A stretch of DNA of 64,000 bases from Macrocystis pyrifera (Eukaryota > Sar > Phaeophyceae > Laminariales > Laminariaceae). The notes under the pieces were generated by a model. The model saw nothing but the letters and a program-made list of their open reading frames with translations. It did not search any database and had not been told where the DNA came from. Each line of letters starts with the position of its first letter. Within the stretch, counting starts at the first letter, position 1. The position numbers were made by a program, and so were the translations under genes. Shown in pieces: positions 54,261 through 64,000 of the stretch. Where the stretch lies: the NCBI GenBank assembly GCA_031763025.1, contig JASSKH010000009.1, forward strand, positions 7,535,805 to 7,599,804, read 5' to 3'.

Positions 54261-54576
54261 GTAAGTGTTCTCGCTTCTCGCGCGCCTCCCAGTCTGCGCC
54301 TCACCCCCCCATCTTTTCACACCAACAATATCCGAGAACAACAGCAACATCTATAACACCTGGCTATATACCCACAGGCGGGCTTCGGCATCTATACTTC
54401 AGCGGTCAACTGTGTTCATTGCGAGAGAAGAACGTCATGAAGAAGGTGGGGCCCTGTCCTGACGTAGACCAGAAGAAGAGGATTACACGTAAGAGTACTG
54501 TATATTATAGTAGCCGTACCACGGGACGCGCTGCATGTAAAAGTGGGGACTAGTCCTTCGACATAGGTATTAACAT

Positions 54577-54669
54577 TACGGGGGGCCATAGTCCAATATT
54601 GTTGGTAAATATAGCGGATAATACGAGTATAGGTTTTTGTGTGTACCGTAGGTCCTATTTAATACGGGG
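54577..54669. mobile_element. Small TA-type MITE, copy 1 (degenerate)
   Basis: Left end TACGGGGGGCCATAGT, inner TTTTTGTGTGTACCG, right part GGTCCTATTTAATACGGGG. It resembles the better copy at 54932 but the right terminus is altered. Confidence 0.45.
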
Positions 54670-54689
54670 TAAAAGTATTTTATAGGACA

Positions 54690-54840
54690 AACTATGTCAC
54701 TGGGACTGACCGGGGTTTTCTGACCGCCGTCCCGCTTTGGGGACAAACTACTTAGAATTTGACTGGTTTTTCCCCCAAAAGGGACTGAGGTTCTAAAAGA
54801 CCCAATGTCACTGGTATCCCATTACTACAATAGTAGTTTT
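54690..54840. repeat. Palindrome-centred dispersed repeat, copy 2
   Basis: The hairpin-forming core GTCCCGCTTTGGGG...CCCCCAAAAGGGAC surrounds ACTTAGAATTTGACTGG. The outer parts TGTCACTGG also recur on both sides. It is related to 42231-42390. Confidence 0.5.
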
Positions 54841-54931
54841 TAAAATGTTAATGGTGACATATGCCTACTCGTACAGCAGTATTACTACTGTAATAACATA
54901 CTCGTATATATTTAATATTAAATACAGGTAA

Positions 54932-55034
54932 TACGGAGGACCATAGTAAATAGGACCAAATATTGCTTTTAAAAATGGGAAATACATAGGGTTTTGGTGT
55001 ATACCGCGGGTCCTATTAACTATGGTCCCCCGTA
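54932..55034. mobile_element. Small TA-type MITE, copy 2
   Basis: A 103-bp element. TACGGAGGACCATAGTAAAT at the left and ACTATGGTCCCCCGTA at the right are inverted repeats of about 26 bp. TA at each end fits a Tc1/mariner-type target duplication. No coding content. Confidence 0.65.
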
Positions 55035-55539
55035 GTATTTATAGTAGCTTTAGGATTGTTCATCGAGGTGCACCATTGATTTTCTCCAAATTCAATTTTT
55101 GGGCGACGTACTATAAAATATTATACTATTAATAGGAGTACTAATGACTAGTTTATAGTATGCAGCCCCTCGAGTGAGGAGCCTCAGAAAGATTAGGTGT
55201 CACACATCCCTACCATAGCACGCCTCATCGTACACGAGTGCATTTCTAAGCTCTTGCCCCTCTCAAGTATTTCCACAGCCCCGGTGAGTCGTGGAACGCG
55301 TCTACTTTCTTCGTAGTGTCGCATGCCCGGGTGCCTCTTCGACGCGGGGGTATGCGCGGCGTCCTGTGCTATGATTTTTTTATGCTTTTATAGAGATGTC
55401 CGTGCCGCCCGTGATATCAGTAGATATATTCATGCATGGCGAATCTACCGGCTATACTACAGCTGTATTATTATAGTGTATGTATCTGTGATTCCATCAG
55501 ACGGTGTGCCTGTTGCTGTTCAGCATCGCAGCGCGTCCG

Positions 55540-55640
55540 CGCAGTATTTTGTTGTCGTTATGCTCTGCACATCCCCGCCCCCCACAACGATTTTCGCGAT
55601 ATTACCAATCATTGCCCAACGAAGCACGCTTGGCCCACGA
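55540..55640 (+). repeat. Dispersed repeat, unexpanded copy
   Basis: The sequence GTCGTTATGCTCTGCACATC, CCCGCCCCCCACAACGATTT and CAACGAAGCACGCTTGGCCC is paralleled at 56275-56430. There the C-rich stretch has become a 45-bp poly-C run. Confidence 0.6.
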
Positions 55641-56301
55641 GCTTTTGATGCAAAACTAATCTGTCGTATTTCTCATCCTCTCATCAAAATGTATGTACAG
55701 GCTGGTTCAAGTTAAGCGGCGGACATTTATCTCCAAGCCAACGACCGTGCCGTTTTTTCAAGTCAGACCGTGAAGTTCTGCACGCGTCGTCTATGATGAA
55801 TCCTTATACGAACACCTGACCAAAATGGTTCATATAATTGCTGTTTTTGTTTTTGCCTGATTTTTCGTGTTGGAAGTTTTGTCTTGCAAAATTCAGACCA
55901 CCTTAGACCAACTATTTCGGCGAAAGAGAAGACCCCTCCCTACCCCGCAGGTCAGTCCTCGGGAAGGCGATGAATAACACGGGTGCAAAGTTTCAGGGTC
56001 TCTATCTCCAGAAATGGTATGGACATTTGAACTTTTGTGCCAAAAAAGTGCAAAAATTGGGCATTGCCTCGCGAATATACCTACAATTAAATGGCAGTAG
56101 TTTCAGTGTTGGGTCCATTTTTGGCAATGCTACGCTGAACTATGACAGAAGGGCAATACCGATGCCTCGCTTTACGACACCAGAACGTGGAAGGCAAGAC
56201 GGCAGCAACTACAAACATACACGGCGGTGCTCGACAACTCGGAAACCTCGTGTATCCGCATGGTAGAGTATATTATTTCGTTGCGGTTATTTACAACATG
56301 C

Positions 56302-56302
<1 letters not shown>

Positions 56303-56347
<45 letters not shown>
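56303..56347 (+). repeat. (C)45 homopolymer
   Basis: Forty-five consecutive C residues lie inside a repeat whose sister copy (55540-55640) has only short, interrupted C runs at the matching place. The length may be inexact because assemblies handle such runs poorly. Confidence 0.9.
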
Positions 56348-56350
<3 letters not shown>

Positions 56351-56472
56351 ACAACAACGATTTTCGCGTTTGTTACCGAAAACACTGTTTTTGTTCAACG
56401 AAGCACGCTGGCCCTACTGCCCAGCGTGGTGTCCTAAACTTTTCATTTTCTCCCCACCATCATGACTATACT

Positions 56473-56685
56473 ATGTCGCGTGCGTTTTTGTGTGCATCGT
56501 GTCTCGCATGCGCAATCTTTTCCTGGAACTATTTTGAACTACGACAGAGTTTCGTCGGGTTGACCGCCCTGCTGGCGGCGTTTCCTCCCTGCCTCGGCAC
56601 CGGGGCCCTCAACGAAGTTCATGCAACACAGCCTCTCCTCAGCGGGAGCGTGTGCAGGGTCCGGGACTCCCTCGACTTCCTAGAC
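56473..56685 (+). CDS. Possible exon, 71 codons, hydrophobic start
   Basis: ATG at 56473 opens a frame with a hydrophobic N-terminus (MSRAFLCASCLACAIFSW), a second hydrophobic patch (LTALLAAFPPCLG) and an end at a strong donor, CTAGAC|GTGAGTG. It lies 2.9 kb upstream of the first recognised haloperoxidase exon on the same strand. The phase does not match exon 1 directly (0 versus 1), so if it belongs to that gene another exon must intervene. It could equally be an unrelated gene or chance. Confidence 0.3.
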
Positions 56686-58054
56686 GTGAGTGTGCTGCTG
56701 TATCCTGATTCACTGGCAGTCCATACTGAGCTGCGGTACTGCTGTTTGAAACTGTTGTCATCGACAGTACCGTATACAGATCGTGATGTAAGCAGTCCAC
56801 AGAACAAACAGCAGCAGCAGCAGAATGACTTGAGCACACGGCAGCTACATACAGCAGGCTTGCAGATTACTGTCGTTCCAGGTACTCTTGATATTATGTT
56901 TCAGGTTCCACTCGGATTCCACGTGTATGCACTGTATTGTGAACTTACTTTTCAATGTGTCTGGTGTATATCTACACCACATCCTACTCTACGGGGGATT
57001 TGTCTGTTGGATTTCTCTGCTGTACAGCAAAAACGCCGACAGCGTCGCCAGGAGCAGCTTCGCGGTTGCCGGGAAAAAAATCGAGAAAAACCGAACGTGA
57101 AGTCATATTATCGTACAGCTTCGTACTGCAGTGTTACTGTTCAATAAAAATCCACAACCCACACCCCCCCCCTCATCAAAAGGAATGCTACATTTATTTT
57201 TCTATAATATTATGCAGGCATGCTATACCGTAGTACGAGGTATACTAGGGAGATGCACCACTTCTCTTGAGTCACCTGGCATATAGCCAGGGATGTGTGT
57301 TTACCGGTTACGGTTTCGCGAACGGTGAGTGCTCAGAAATCCACTCGTACGAAGTTCTTGGGATGGTCGTGGTTCGTTCTGGAACAGGTTTGGTAGCAGT
57401 CCCTGTAACAAGTACAGTGTATATACCGCCTCAATCTACGTACAAGGTTTGATAACTCCCCTTTTCACGTACTATCACGAGGGCATGGTATCGATGCATG
57501 ACCTGCCGCAAGTTTTGTTCTGCGGTGGTAGCCGTCCTTATTATGCGGGTGGGGTTTCTGCCAAGAGTGCTCATTTGGCGGTAATATCCGTGTAGTTGGC
57601 CGTAACACGCAGATACTTTATTCCTTTATTTTTCCTTCCCAATTACCATTATTAACTTCGTCCTTTTCTTCTCTTTCCCTCCTGTTAACAGTAGTGGTAA
57701 CTCACCCCCCCCCCTCCCCGCTACGGTTCTTGCTTTGCATTTTTTATATCGCGGGAAGACTTTAGCTCTCTCTTCCGTCGTCGACTCGCGTCGAGTGCGC
57801 ATACACGTTCGTTGCAAACCCTGCATACAATAGGGGTGAATGTGACCTAGTTAGAGTGAGGCTCTCCCGCTAGTTTAGCTATTAAAGTATATATTACGAA
57901 ACCGAGCTGGCTCCATTGACAGGTGAAACATTTCGACTTCGGAAACTTTGCGCCAAGGTTTTTGAGAGTTGGGGAACGACTTGTCTGCCTGACAACGTGA
58001 AAAACACCGAGGACTGGTCGGGCTGGTTCTTTTTTTTTCGTCTGTTTCGTGCGG
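56686..58054. other. Spacer, no gene recognised
   Basis: Short ORFs only. A (CAG)5 run lies near 56810 and C-rich homopolymers near 57165 and 57705. No domain or splice-supported frame was found. Confidence 0.4.
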
Positions 58055-58470
58055 GTCGGGCGTGTTCATGGTGCCTCCAAGGCGTGTCCATAGTGGGTCC
58101 GTGGCATCCCATGGCATCTTTATGGTGCCTCCGTGGTGCCTCCGGTGCACCATGATTAGTCTATGGCGTGTTCTTGGTGGGTTCATGGTTCTCCATGGTG
58201 TGACCATAGGCGTGTTCATGGCGCCTCAGTGGTGCCTCCGTGGTGGGTTCATGGTGCCGGCATAATTGGTCTATGGTGCCTCCGCGGTGAGTCCATGATG
58301 CTTGCATGGCGTGTCAATGATTTCTCCATGGCGTGCCCATGGTGGATACGTGGCGTCTCCGTGATGGGTCCGTGGTGCCTTCATGGTGCGTCCTTGGTGC
58401 CTCCATGATGAGTCCATGGTGACTCAATGGTGGGTCTTCATGGTGCCATGGCGCCTCCATGGTGAGAACA
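58055..58470 (+). repeat. ATGGTGCCTCC minisatellite
   Basis: About 35 imperfect copies of a roughly 12-bp unit (CATGGTGCCTCC, GTGGTGGGTTCATGG, CCATGGCGTGTC). The strand composition is biased (G+T-rich on +). It stays free of stops in several frames because the unit is close to a multiple of three, so ORFs across it are not evidence of a gene. Confidence 0.85.
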
Positions 58471-59627
58471 TACATGGTGATTACTACTGAACCACAGGGC
58501 CTTGAAACAAAGGTACACATAAATAAGGTAAATAATGCACATAATCGGGCCGAAAGCACCTGTACTGCATGGAAATATCCCTCCACTAGATGCACTGCAT
58601 GCGCACATCTGCCAGTAGTCCTCTTCCAACCCATACTTAAACATATAGGCAGCAGTGGTGAACCGATGGTTGATACCGTTCACTGTTTGCCCTTTTCAAC
58701 ACACACCAGCTATGAATAGACGCAGGCTGTACGGACGCACGAGCTACAGCCAGCAGTAGCATCTACTACATATTCTAGACGGAAATATAACACCCAGTTG
58801 GAGTTAAATATCAGTATCAAAGGTGGGCTATCAGGTATACTCCCGGAAATAGTGGTATTATGTTGCTGAAAACCGGTATCACGTTTCGGATACGCTGCAT
58901 CCAACTCACTCAACTCACGGGATTATACGTATACGTTTGGTGGACCTTGGTCACGGGCGCGCCTTCCATTCTCAACCGCGATGCATCACTCCATTCTCAT
59001 CGCGCAATGTATTCAGCGTCCTCACCGCTCGTTGGGACACTCTTCTTGCTGCTTTCTGTGTCTTCCATCCAGAACAGAGAACGCGAAACTACGCGAATAT
59101 CAACAAAAAGCGTGGACGAGCTGTACCGGTGCCAAATTCTTTTCATGATAGCAACCACGGGCTATATTGGTGTATATACTGGGGAGAAAAGTCCACACGC
59201 GAACTGTATGTACGTATACCATTCACAGCAGATTGACTAATTAATATTCCACCGCTCATTATGGATAAAATCTCCGACGAGTTGATGTGTCGGAAGCGAA
59301 AACAAATTTTCGAAATCGAAAACAACGAAATAAAAAAAACAAAACAAAAGAGGAGGTCTTGCACAAACTGCTGGCGGCATGATTTCAACTTAACACGCGC
59401 ACGACAGAGACTACACTAAGGGGTTCAATGGAATAAATTGAGATTTAGTCCACCGGGCACGACTAACTCGGCCTACTGTAGATGCTCACCGTTGTCAAAT
59501 AGTACGAAGTGTACCAAGTACAGCGGAAAAAAAAAATGTAATTCTAACACATTTTGTTTTATACACGTGCATATATAAGATGATTTTTCAGACACGATTA
59601 ATTAAGCAAGTTAGGTGGCCACTGCAG

Positions 59628-62600
59628 TAACTAACACTGTCGATTCGGATTTGCTGCACCGTCCTTCACCACGTCTACAGCCAGTGGCGCGCGCGAAGGT
59701 TACCCTCGAGAAGCGCCTGGCCATCGCCAAGAACGAGTTCGCAGTCGGACCGACGTGCCACATCACCAATGGCGACGAGGAAAATGTCCCGCTATTCGCT
59801 GCACAGTACCACAAGTCGCTCCCACACGACAAGTTCGGACAGGTATTATATAGTACGAACATAGGAGTATCTACGGACATCGTTTTTAACATTGACATGA
59901 ACACTGACTGCTATGAAACCTTGTTGTGAACAGTGTTGTGGACTTTGTTGGTCAATATGCTCTGCACGCTGTCTATCGTTCGTGAACGACAGCATAACGA
60001 GCCACCCGTGTAAAACGCTCCACAAACCTGTGAGGCGGAATCTACATCAAACAGTGTGGGGGGCCATACATAGTAAATACGACCAAATATTGCTAGTAAA
60101 AATAGGTAAATGTTGAGTTTTTTTTTGTGTCCTATTTACTATGCACCCCCGTAATAGTACTCACAGTAGTAGTACCTGTGCAGTCGATATTTCGGTGTCA
60201 AAGTTATGCGTTTGTGACCCCTGCTGGAACCCATGTCACCGTATTTGTCGGCGTACGAAAGAGTGAGATGGGCCACAACCCCCAACCTTCATAGAAGTGC
60301 GTTGTAGCATTATGGGAACCATCGTGCTGCGTTCAGGTCGTGTATATATAGCTGCTTGTGTTGCGCCTCAGATCCCCCCCCCGAACCCCATTGGCCTATG
60401 AATGCCGTGGCTCGTGAGGGTGATGCTGTAATCATCACAGGACTGCTGTGCAGTACTATCAATAGGTTTGTCACGTCCCCCTTCTGAAGGTCCTGGCGGC
60501 GTAAGGATGAGGAACGAGGTTGGATCCCATAGGTGGACACTCGGTATATGCAGAAGAAAAACGAACCCTAGATCGATAAAAAAACATCACTACTCGTACT
60601 GCTGTGTAGAGTATCACTTCGTCTGCCAGTGAAGCACTGTACAGCAGTGATGCACTTTCATCTACAGTAGTAAGGTCTGCCTCGAATGGGCAAAGTCTCA
60701 AATGTTTTGTAGGTATGAAACATTGTGGAGTAAATACGGTATCTTCATCATTTCGGCAAAACAAACTACCGGCATACGAATCATTCATGTATTTGTTGTA
60801 TGTATGAAATACTGTGCAGTAAATACGATGTCGTTATCCTTTCGATAAAACCAACTGCGAATCAATCATGTGAATCCTTTTCAACCGCATGCTTCCAGCA
60901 CCTCCAGCCACCTCAAAATGCAGGCACCCCTGCTGTTTTCGTTGTCGGGCGCGAACGGCGGCTCTATGTGCTATTGTTACAGGTGGACCCGGCCGACTAC
61001 CAGAAGTTGCTTGACTGCGTGTTTACGAGCGACATCAACGTGTGCGAAGAAGTGCCATCTGGGGCCACCGGGTCTGGTGGGGCTAAACTGACCAACCCCC
61101 TCGGTGGCACAGCGCATCAAGTTACTGGTGCCGACAGGTAGATACGAGCGCGCGCGTGCGTCGATGTATTTACACCCGTAATTCAAATAGAAAAATACTT
61201 TACGTACATCAGGAACTGGATGCAACGTATGGACGTTGTTTGCCTGACCTCACGCGGTTCGTGCAAACGCGCAAGTCCGATTGTGAGCACCGCTGTGGTG
61301 GACATGGCGGTTCAGTTTGTCTTTCAAAAATTGCCGATTTGCTCCTTCCCCCGTGTTTTACAGTCAATATCGCACTATTCGTCTAATTTTGTGCCGTGTT
61401 TGCTCCTACTCGCCTGACTGTCGATGTATATCCTCGGGCGTCCTGGCCATCGGTGTTGGTGTTCTGGTGATTCTACAGCGACAGTGTCTTCATCACCACG
61501 CCTGATAGCCTCCTCTCCGAAAGGCTGGTAAGCTGTCTTTGCTACTATTGGCCTGTAGTGACCCGAGCATACCAAAATGTACTTGGGGGAGACGCAGGTT
61601 TCGCCCGCACCTGATTGTCCGTTTTTGTGTTTGTCGCGGTGGGTGGGTGTATCTACTGTTCTGTAGAACCACCAGATACGCTGCTGCATCATTTCATTTA
61701 CACAAACTACTGTGTGTCGTGACGTATGGATTAACGCTGTTTCTCCTCTGCTTCGTGGATGCGATACCACATGACCATGCAGGCCGCCCAGCAAACAGAG
61801 GTTTACTGGATGGCCCTGACCAGGGATGTCCCCTTCTCGCAATACGGCAACGACGGTCTCGTCCAAGTCGCCGCAGGTTAGCCACACCGCATGGGCACTT
61901 AGCTCCTAGCTATTAATAGGTGCACGTTTCTAGAGCCGGAAGCGATCCTCATGGGCACGGATTCAATGGGCACTCGCTATTCTGCCACTGCCAAGGTTAC
62001 ATACATACCCTTCTCCAAACTTCCAACAGCGTACGCATACTGCAGAAAAGACGCACGCTACGACAGCGGTGCTATATTACGCTTAGCCTAGCATTCGTTG
62101 TGTCTGACGGGGCTCCTCAACTGAATATTTACCTCGATATCGCCGGAACACCGTCCTAGAATTTTTCTGCATTATTTCAGTAGTTGGATACATCTAGGCC
62201 GTTGGATTGTCCATCTGATCAAACTGGCGTTGTTTGTCCAAGTCAGTGTCTGGGTGAGGTATATGCGAGTACCTCCTGGGGTCAGCAGCCTCCAAACGTG
62301 TAGGGGCATTCTTACAGTAGCATGTGTCTACCTCTCAACACTTTCCATTCTCCCTCCTCCGATGCTTGCTTGGAATTTGATCAGAGAACTTGCAGGCTCT
62401 ACCTGACTTCACCGGGCTCAGCATCCCCAGGAGCGCGGACGGAACGATCGACCCTGTCACCCAACTGTTCCGGACAGAATGGCCGGGTGTAACCACCGGT
62501 CCTGTGGTCTCTCAGTTCATGCTGTCAAACTTCCCGATCGACTCTATTGTGGTGCCGCCCAAGGCGGTCACCCTTTTCCCCAGGATGGACTACATGACGG

Positions 62601-64000
62601 CCTTTCAGCCTGGCTCGATGTGCAGGTGGCCATATAGTTGTGGTGTGTATATGGTGTTCGCTTTGCTGTATTGCTAGATATTAGGCTGCTCAGAGTGAGA
62701 CGGCGTCTACCATTCATTCACGTTAAGCGTGCTTATAGAGTGTTTATTCGGCTGGGCTTGAGCGGTATCACTATTGTGCTTTCTGTTTCTATATCGTTAG
62801 AGCTAGATGGAAGGGTCTTACTCGAGCGAAAATATTCTGGGCGCACCTGCATCAAGGCAGAACCCGCCATCACTTTCTCCCAGTACTCGGAAATTTAGCT
62901 ACAGCCCCTATTCTGCCTGCATGTGCATGTTCGTGGCATAATTTTGTTTTTTTTTTCGCGCAACTGTTTCTGTACTTTCCTTTCTCTTGCTTCTTTTGAT
63001 GTAGCAACTCAAAGGTTTGACTACTGCTTCTTCCTGCGGCAACTGATACTACGGCTAACGCTTGCTCTTTCGGTGATTTTCTCTCCTGCTTCAGAACGGT
63101 GTTTCCACCGTGAAGACTATATTTATCGACCCGAATGAGCCGCTCTTCATCCGAAACGGCCGAGACTTGGCCAACCTCTCTTTCACCGATCAGCTCTACA
63201 CGGAGGCTTTCCGCGCCGCGCTGATCTTGTTCACGCAAGGCGTGCTCGGGGGCTCTGTTGGGCCCTACACGGGGTCCGAGCGGCAGCAGGGGTTTGCTAC
63301 CTTCGGCGCGACGCACATCCTCACCCAGATGGCCTCGGCCAGCTCTGCCACGCGCCATGCGTGGTATGTTAAGGTGCGATGTCCATCCGCAGAACACAGG
63401 GCCTCGTTTCCTTTCCCGTTTGGGTGCAACTGAAATGAAAGCTCCTGGGGTAGCCATGGTAGCACTGATGACTGGATCTTGGGAGTATTGTATGTAGCTC
63501 CAAACCTGACTACGTAAGCTGTTTTAGGTAACTATGCGGGTGCGGCAGCTACTGTAATGTGTGAGCATGTGTGAGCTCTGTCAAACCTATGGACGGCCTT
63601 TCCACCAGGTTACTCTCCGATGATTCTTGAAGCCAGTACAGGCCGCTTTGGCGAGATAGCTTATATGAAGGACGCAGCAACCAATTCGCGTTTGTACTAT
63701 TAAATAGTCCTTTAGGACCTTACCACCGCAGACAGTGTATGCTGCTCGGCAAGTCGCCTGCTTCAGAGAGGCAGTAGTGCACGGCCACGTCGCATTATTT
63801 TCCGCCCGCGTGCTGTAATCCCGGCCGCATGCCGCCACTTTCCCAAACTGTGAGCACTACAAAGACTTATCATTCGACGTATCTTCAAATTTCATTCGCG
63901 ATGATTTCAGCTCATCTATATCTCCCATCGACCCACCAATCCACCCCAAATGACATGCCAGTGGCAAGTGCACCGCGTGCTGAGGCCCGAGGCGTACGGT
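59628..64000 (+). CDS. Vanadium-dependent haloperoxidase (partial, 7 exons)
   Basis: Exons: 59628-59842, 60983-61137, 61479-61527, 61783-61876, 62385-62625, 63095-63373 and 63962 to beyond the window. All introns are GT-AG, and phases agree except after exon 5. Family signatures in order: NGDEENVPLF and SLPHDKFGQ (exon 1), VDPADYQKLLDC (2), TTPDSLLSERL (3), YWMALTRDVPFSQYG (4), TEWPGVTTGPVVSQF (5), NGRDLANLSFTDQLYTEAF (6), WQVHRVLRPEAYG (7). The Lys of WYVK (63371-63373) and the Arg of RPEA (63983-63985) correspond to the first two vanadate ligands. The remaining ligands and catalytic His lie beyond 64000. The enzyme oxidises bromide or iodide with peroxide, usually in the cell wall/apoplast. 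The signal-peptide exon is not identified. One base is missing near 62610. Confidence 0.9.
60055..60153. mobile_element. Small TA-type MITE, copy 3, in haloperoxidase intron 1
   Basis: About 99 bp. GGGGGGCCATACATAGTAAA at the left and CTATTTACTATGCACCCCCG at the right are inverted repeats. It shares GACCAAATATTGCT with copies at 54.6 and 54.9 kb. It sits in the first visible intron (59843-60982). Confidence 0.6.

Noticed and set aside
57875..58408. ORFs over the ATGGTG minisatellite
   Set aside because: Open only because the unit is close to a multiple of three; Trp/His/Gly-rich peptides without any domain.
59007..59169. Signal-peptide-like ORF (MYSASSPLVGTLFLLLS) as first exon of the haloperoxidase
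   Set aside because: The hydrophobic start is suggestive and a phase-1 donor exists, but the residues after it do not resemble the family and the donor context is weak.
61752..61782. Extension of haloperoxidase exon 4 upstream to 61764
   Set aside because: It would need a non-AG acceptor. A separate 49-bp exon at 61479-61527 with proper GT-AG borders restores the family pattern and the phase, so exon 4 starts at 61783.
1..64000. CRISPR arrays, bacterial operons, rRNA genes
   Set aside because: Repeats present are tandem or dispersed eukaryotic types without regular spacers, and no rRNA-like block was recognised.

Overview
The window is eukaryotic nuclear DNA, most likely from a brown alga (Phaeophyceae, plausibly a kelp). 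The main reason is a multi-exon vanadium-dependent haloperoxidase gene running off the right end (about 59.6-64.0 kb). Its seven recognisable exons have GT-AG introns and match the algal bromoperoxidase/iodoperoxidase family block by block. No prokaryotic operon, rRNA or CRISPR array is visible. Nearly everything else is transposable-element sequence, tandem repeats and AT-rich spacer.

Layout. 1.2-5.5 kb: a decayed Ty1/copia element on + (Copia-A). 5.75-6.19 kb: a 439-bp foldback MITE. 6.21-16.61 kb: two 564-bp, about 99% identical LTRs (TGTTG...TAACA, GTAC on both outer sides, purine tract before the right one) around 9.3 kb with no recognisable gag-pol. That interior holds a TIR element (10.55-12.49 kb), several local tandem duplications and a 120-bp in-frame tandem array. 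16.66-26.43 kb: two different Ty1/copia lineages on - (Copia-C and Copia-B) fused near 21.0 kb into a chimera. 27.87-41.55 kb: a 13.7-kb Ty3/Gypsy chromovirus-like element on - with 278-bp LTRs. It carries a NADAR (YbiA/DUF1768-type, ADP-ribose-related) domain between gag and protease, and a chromodomain plus a Tudor-like tail after the integrase. 42.5-50.8 kb: a head-to-tail duplication of a 3.2-kb unit containing a minus-strand, finger plus OTU-like gene with a CAG-rich intron. Copy B has a 1.86-kb TIR transposon in that intron, and copy A supplies the empty site. 50.8-59.6 kb: spacer with MITEs, minisatellites, a 45-bp poly-C run and one exon-like ORF. 59.6-64.0 kb: the haloperoxidase.

How parts relate. 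The retroelements supply nearly all coding potential, and most copies have frameshifts or stops. The Gypsy element is the most complete: DDE and YLDD motifs are intact, although gag, NADAR, RT and the integrase tail each carry at least one break. The haloperoxidase is the only clear host gene. It has one 1-nt deletion in exon 5 that may be a lesion or an assembly error. The most unusual feature is the NADAR domain inside the Gypsy polyprotein.
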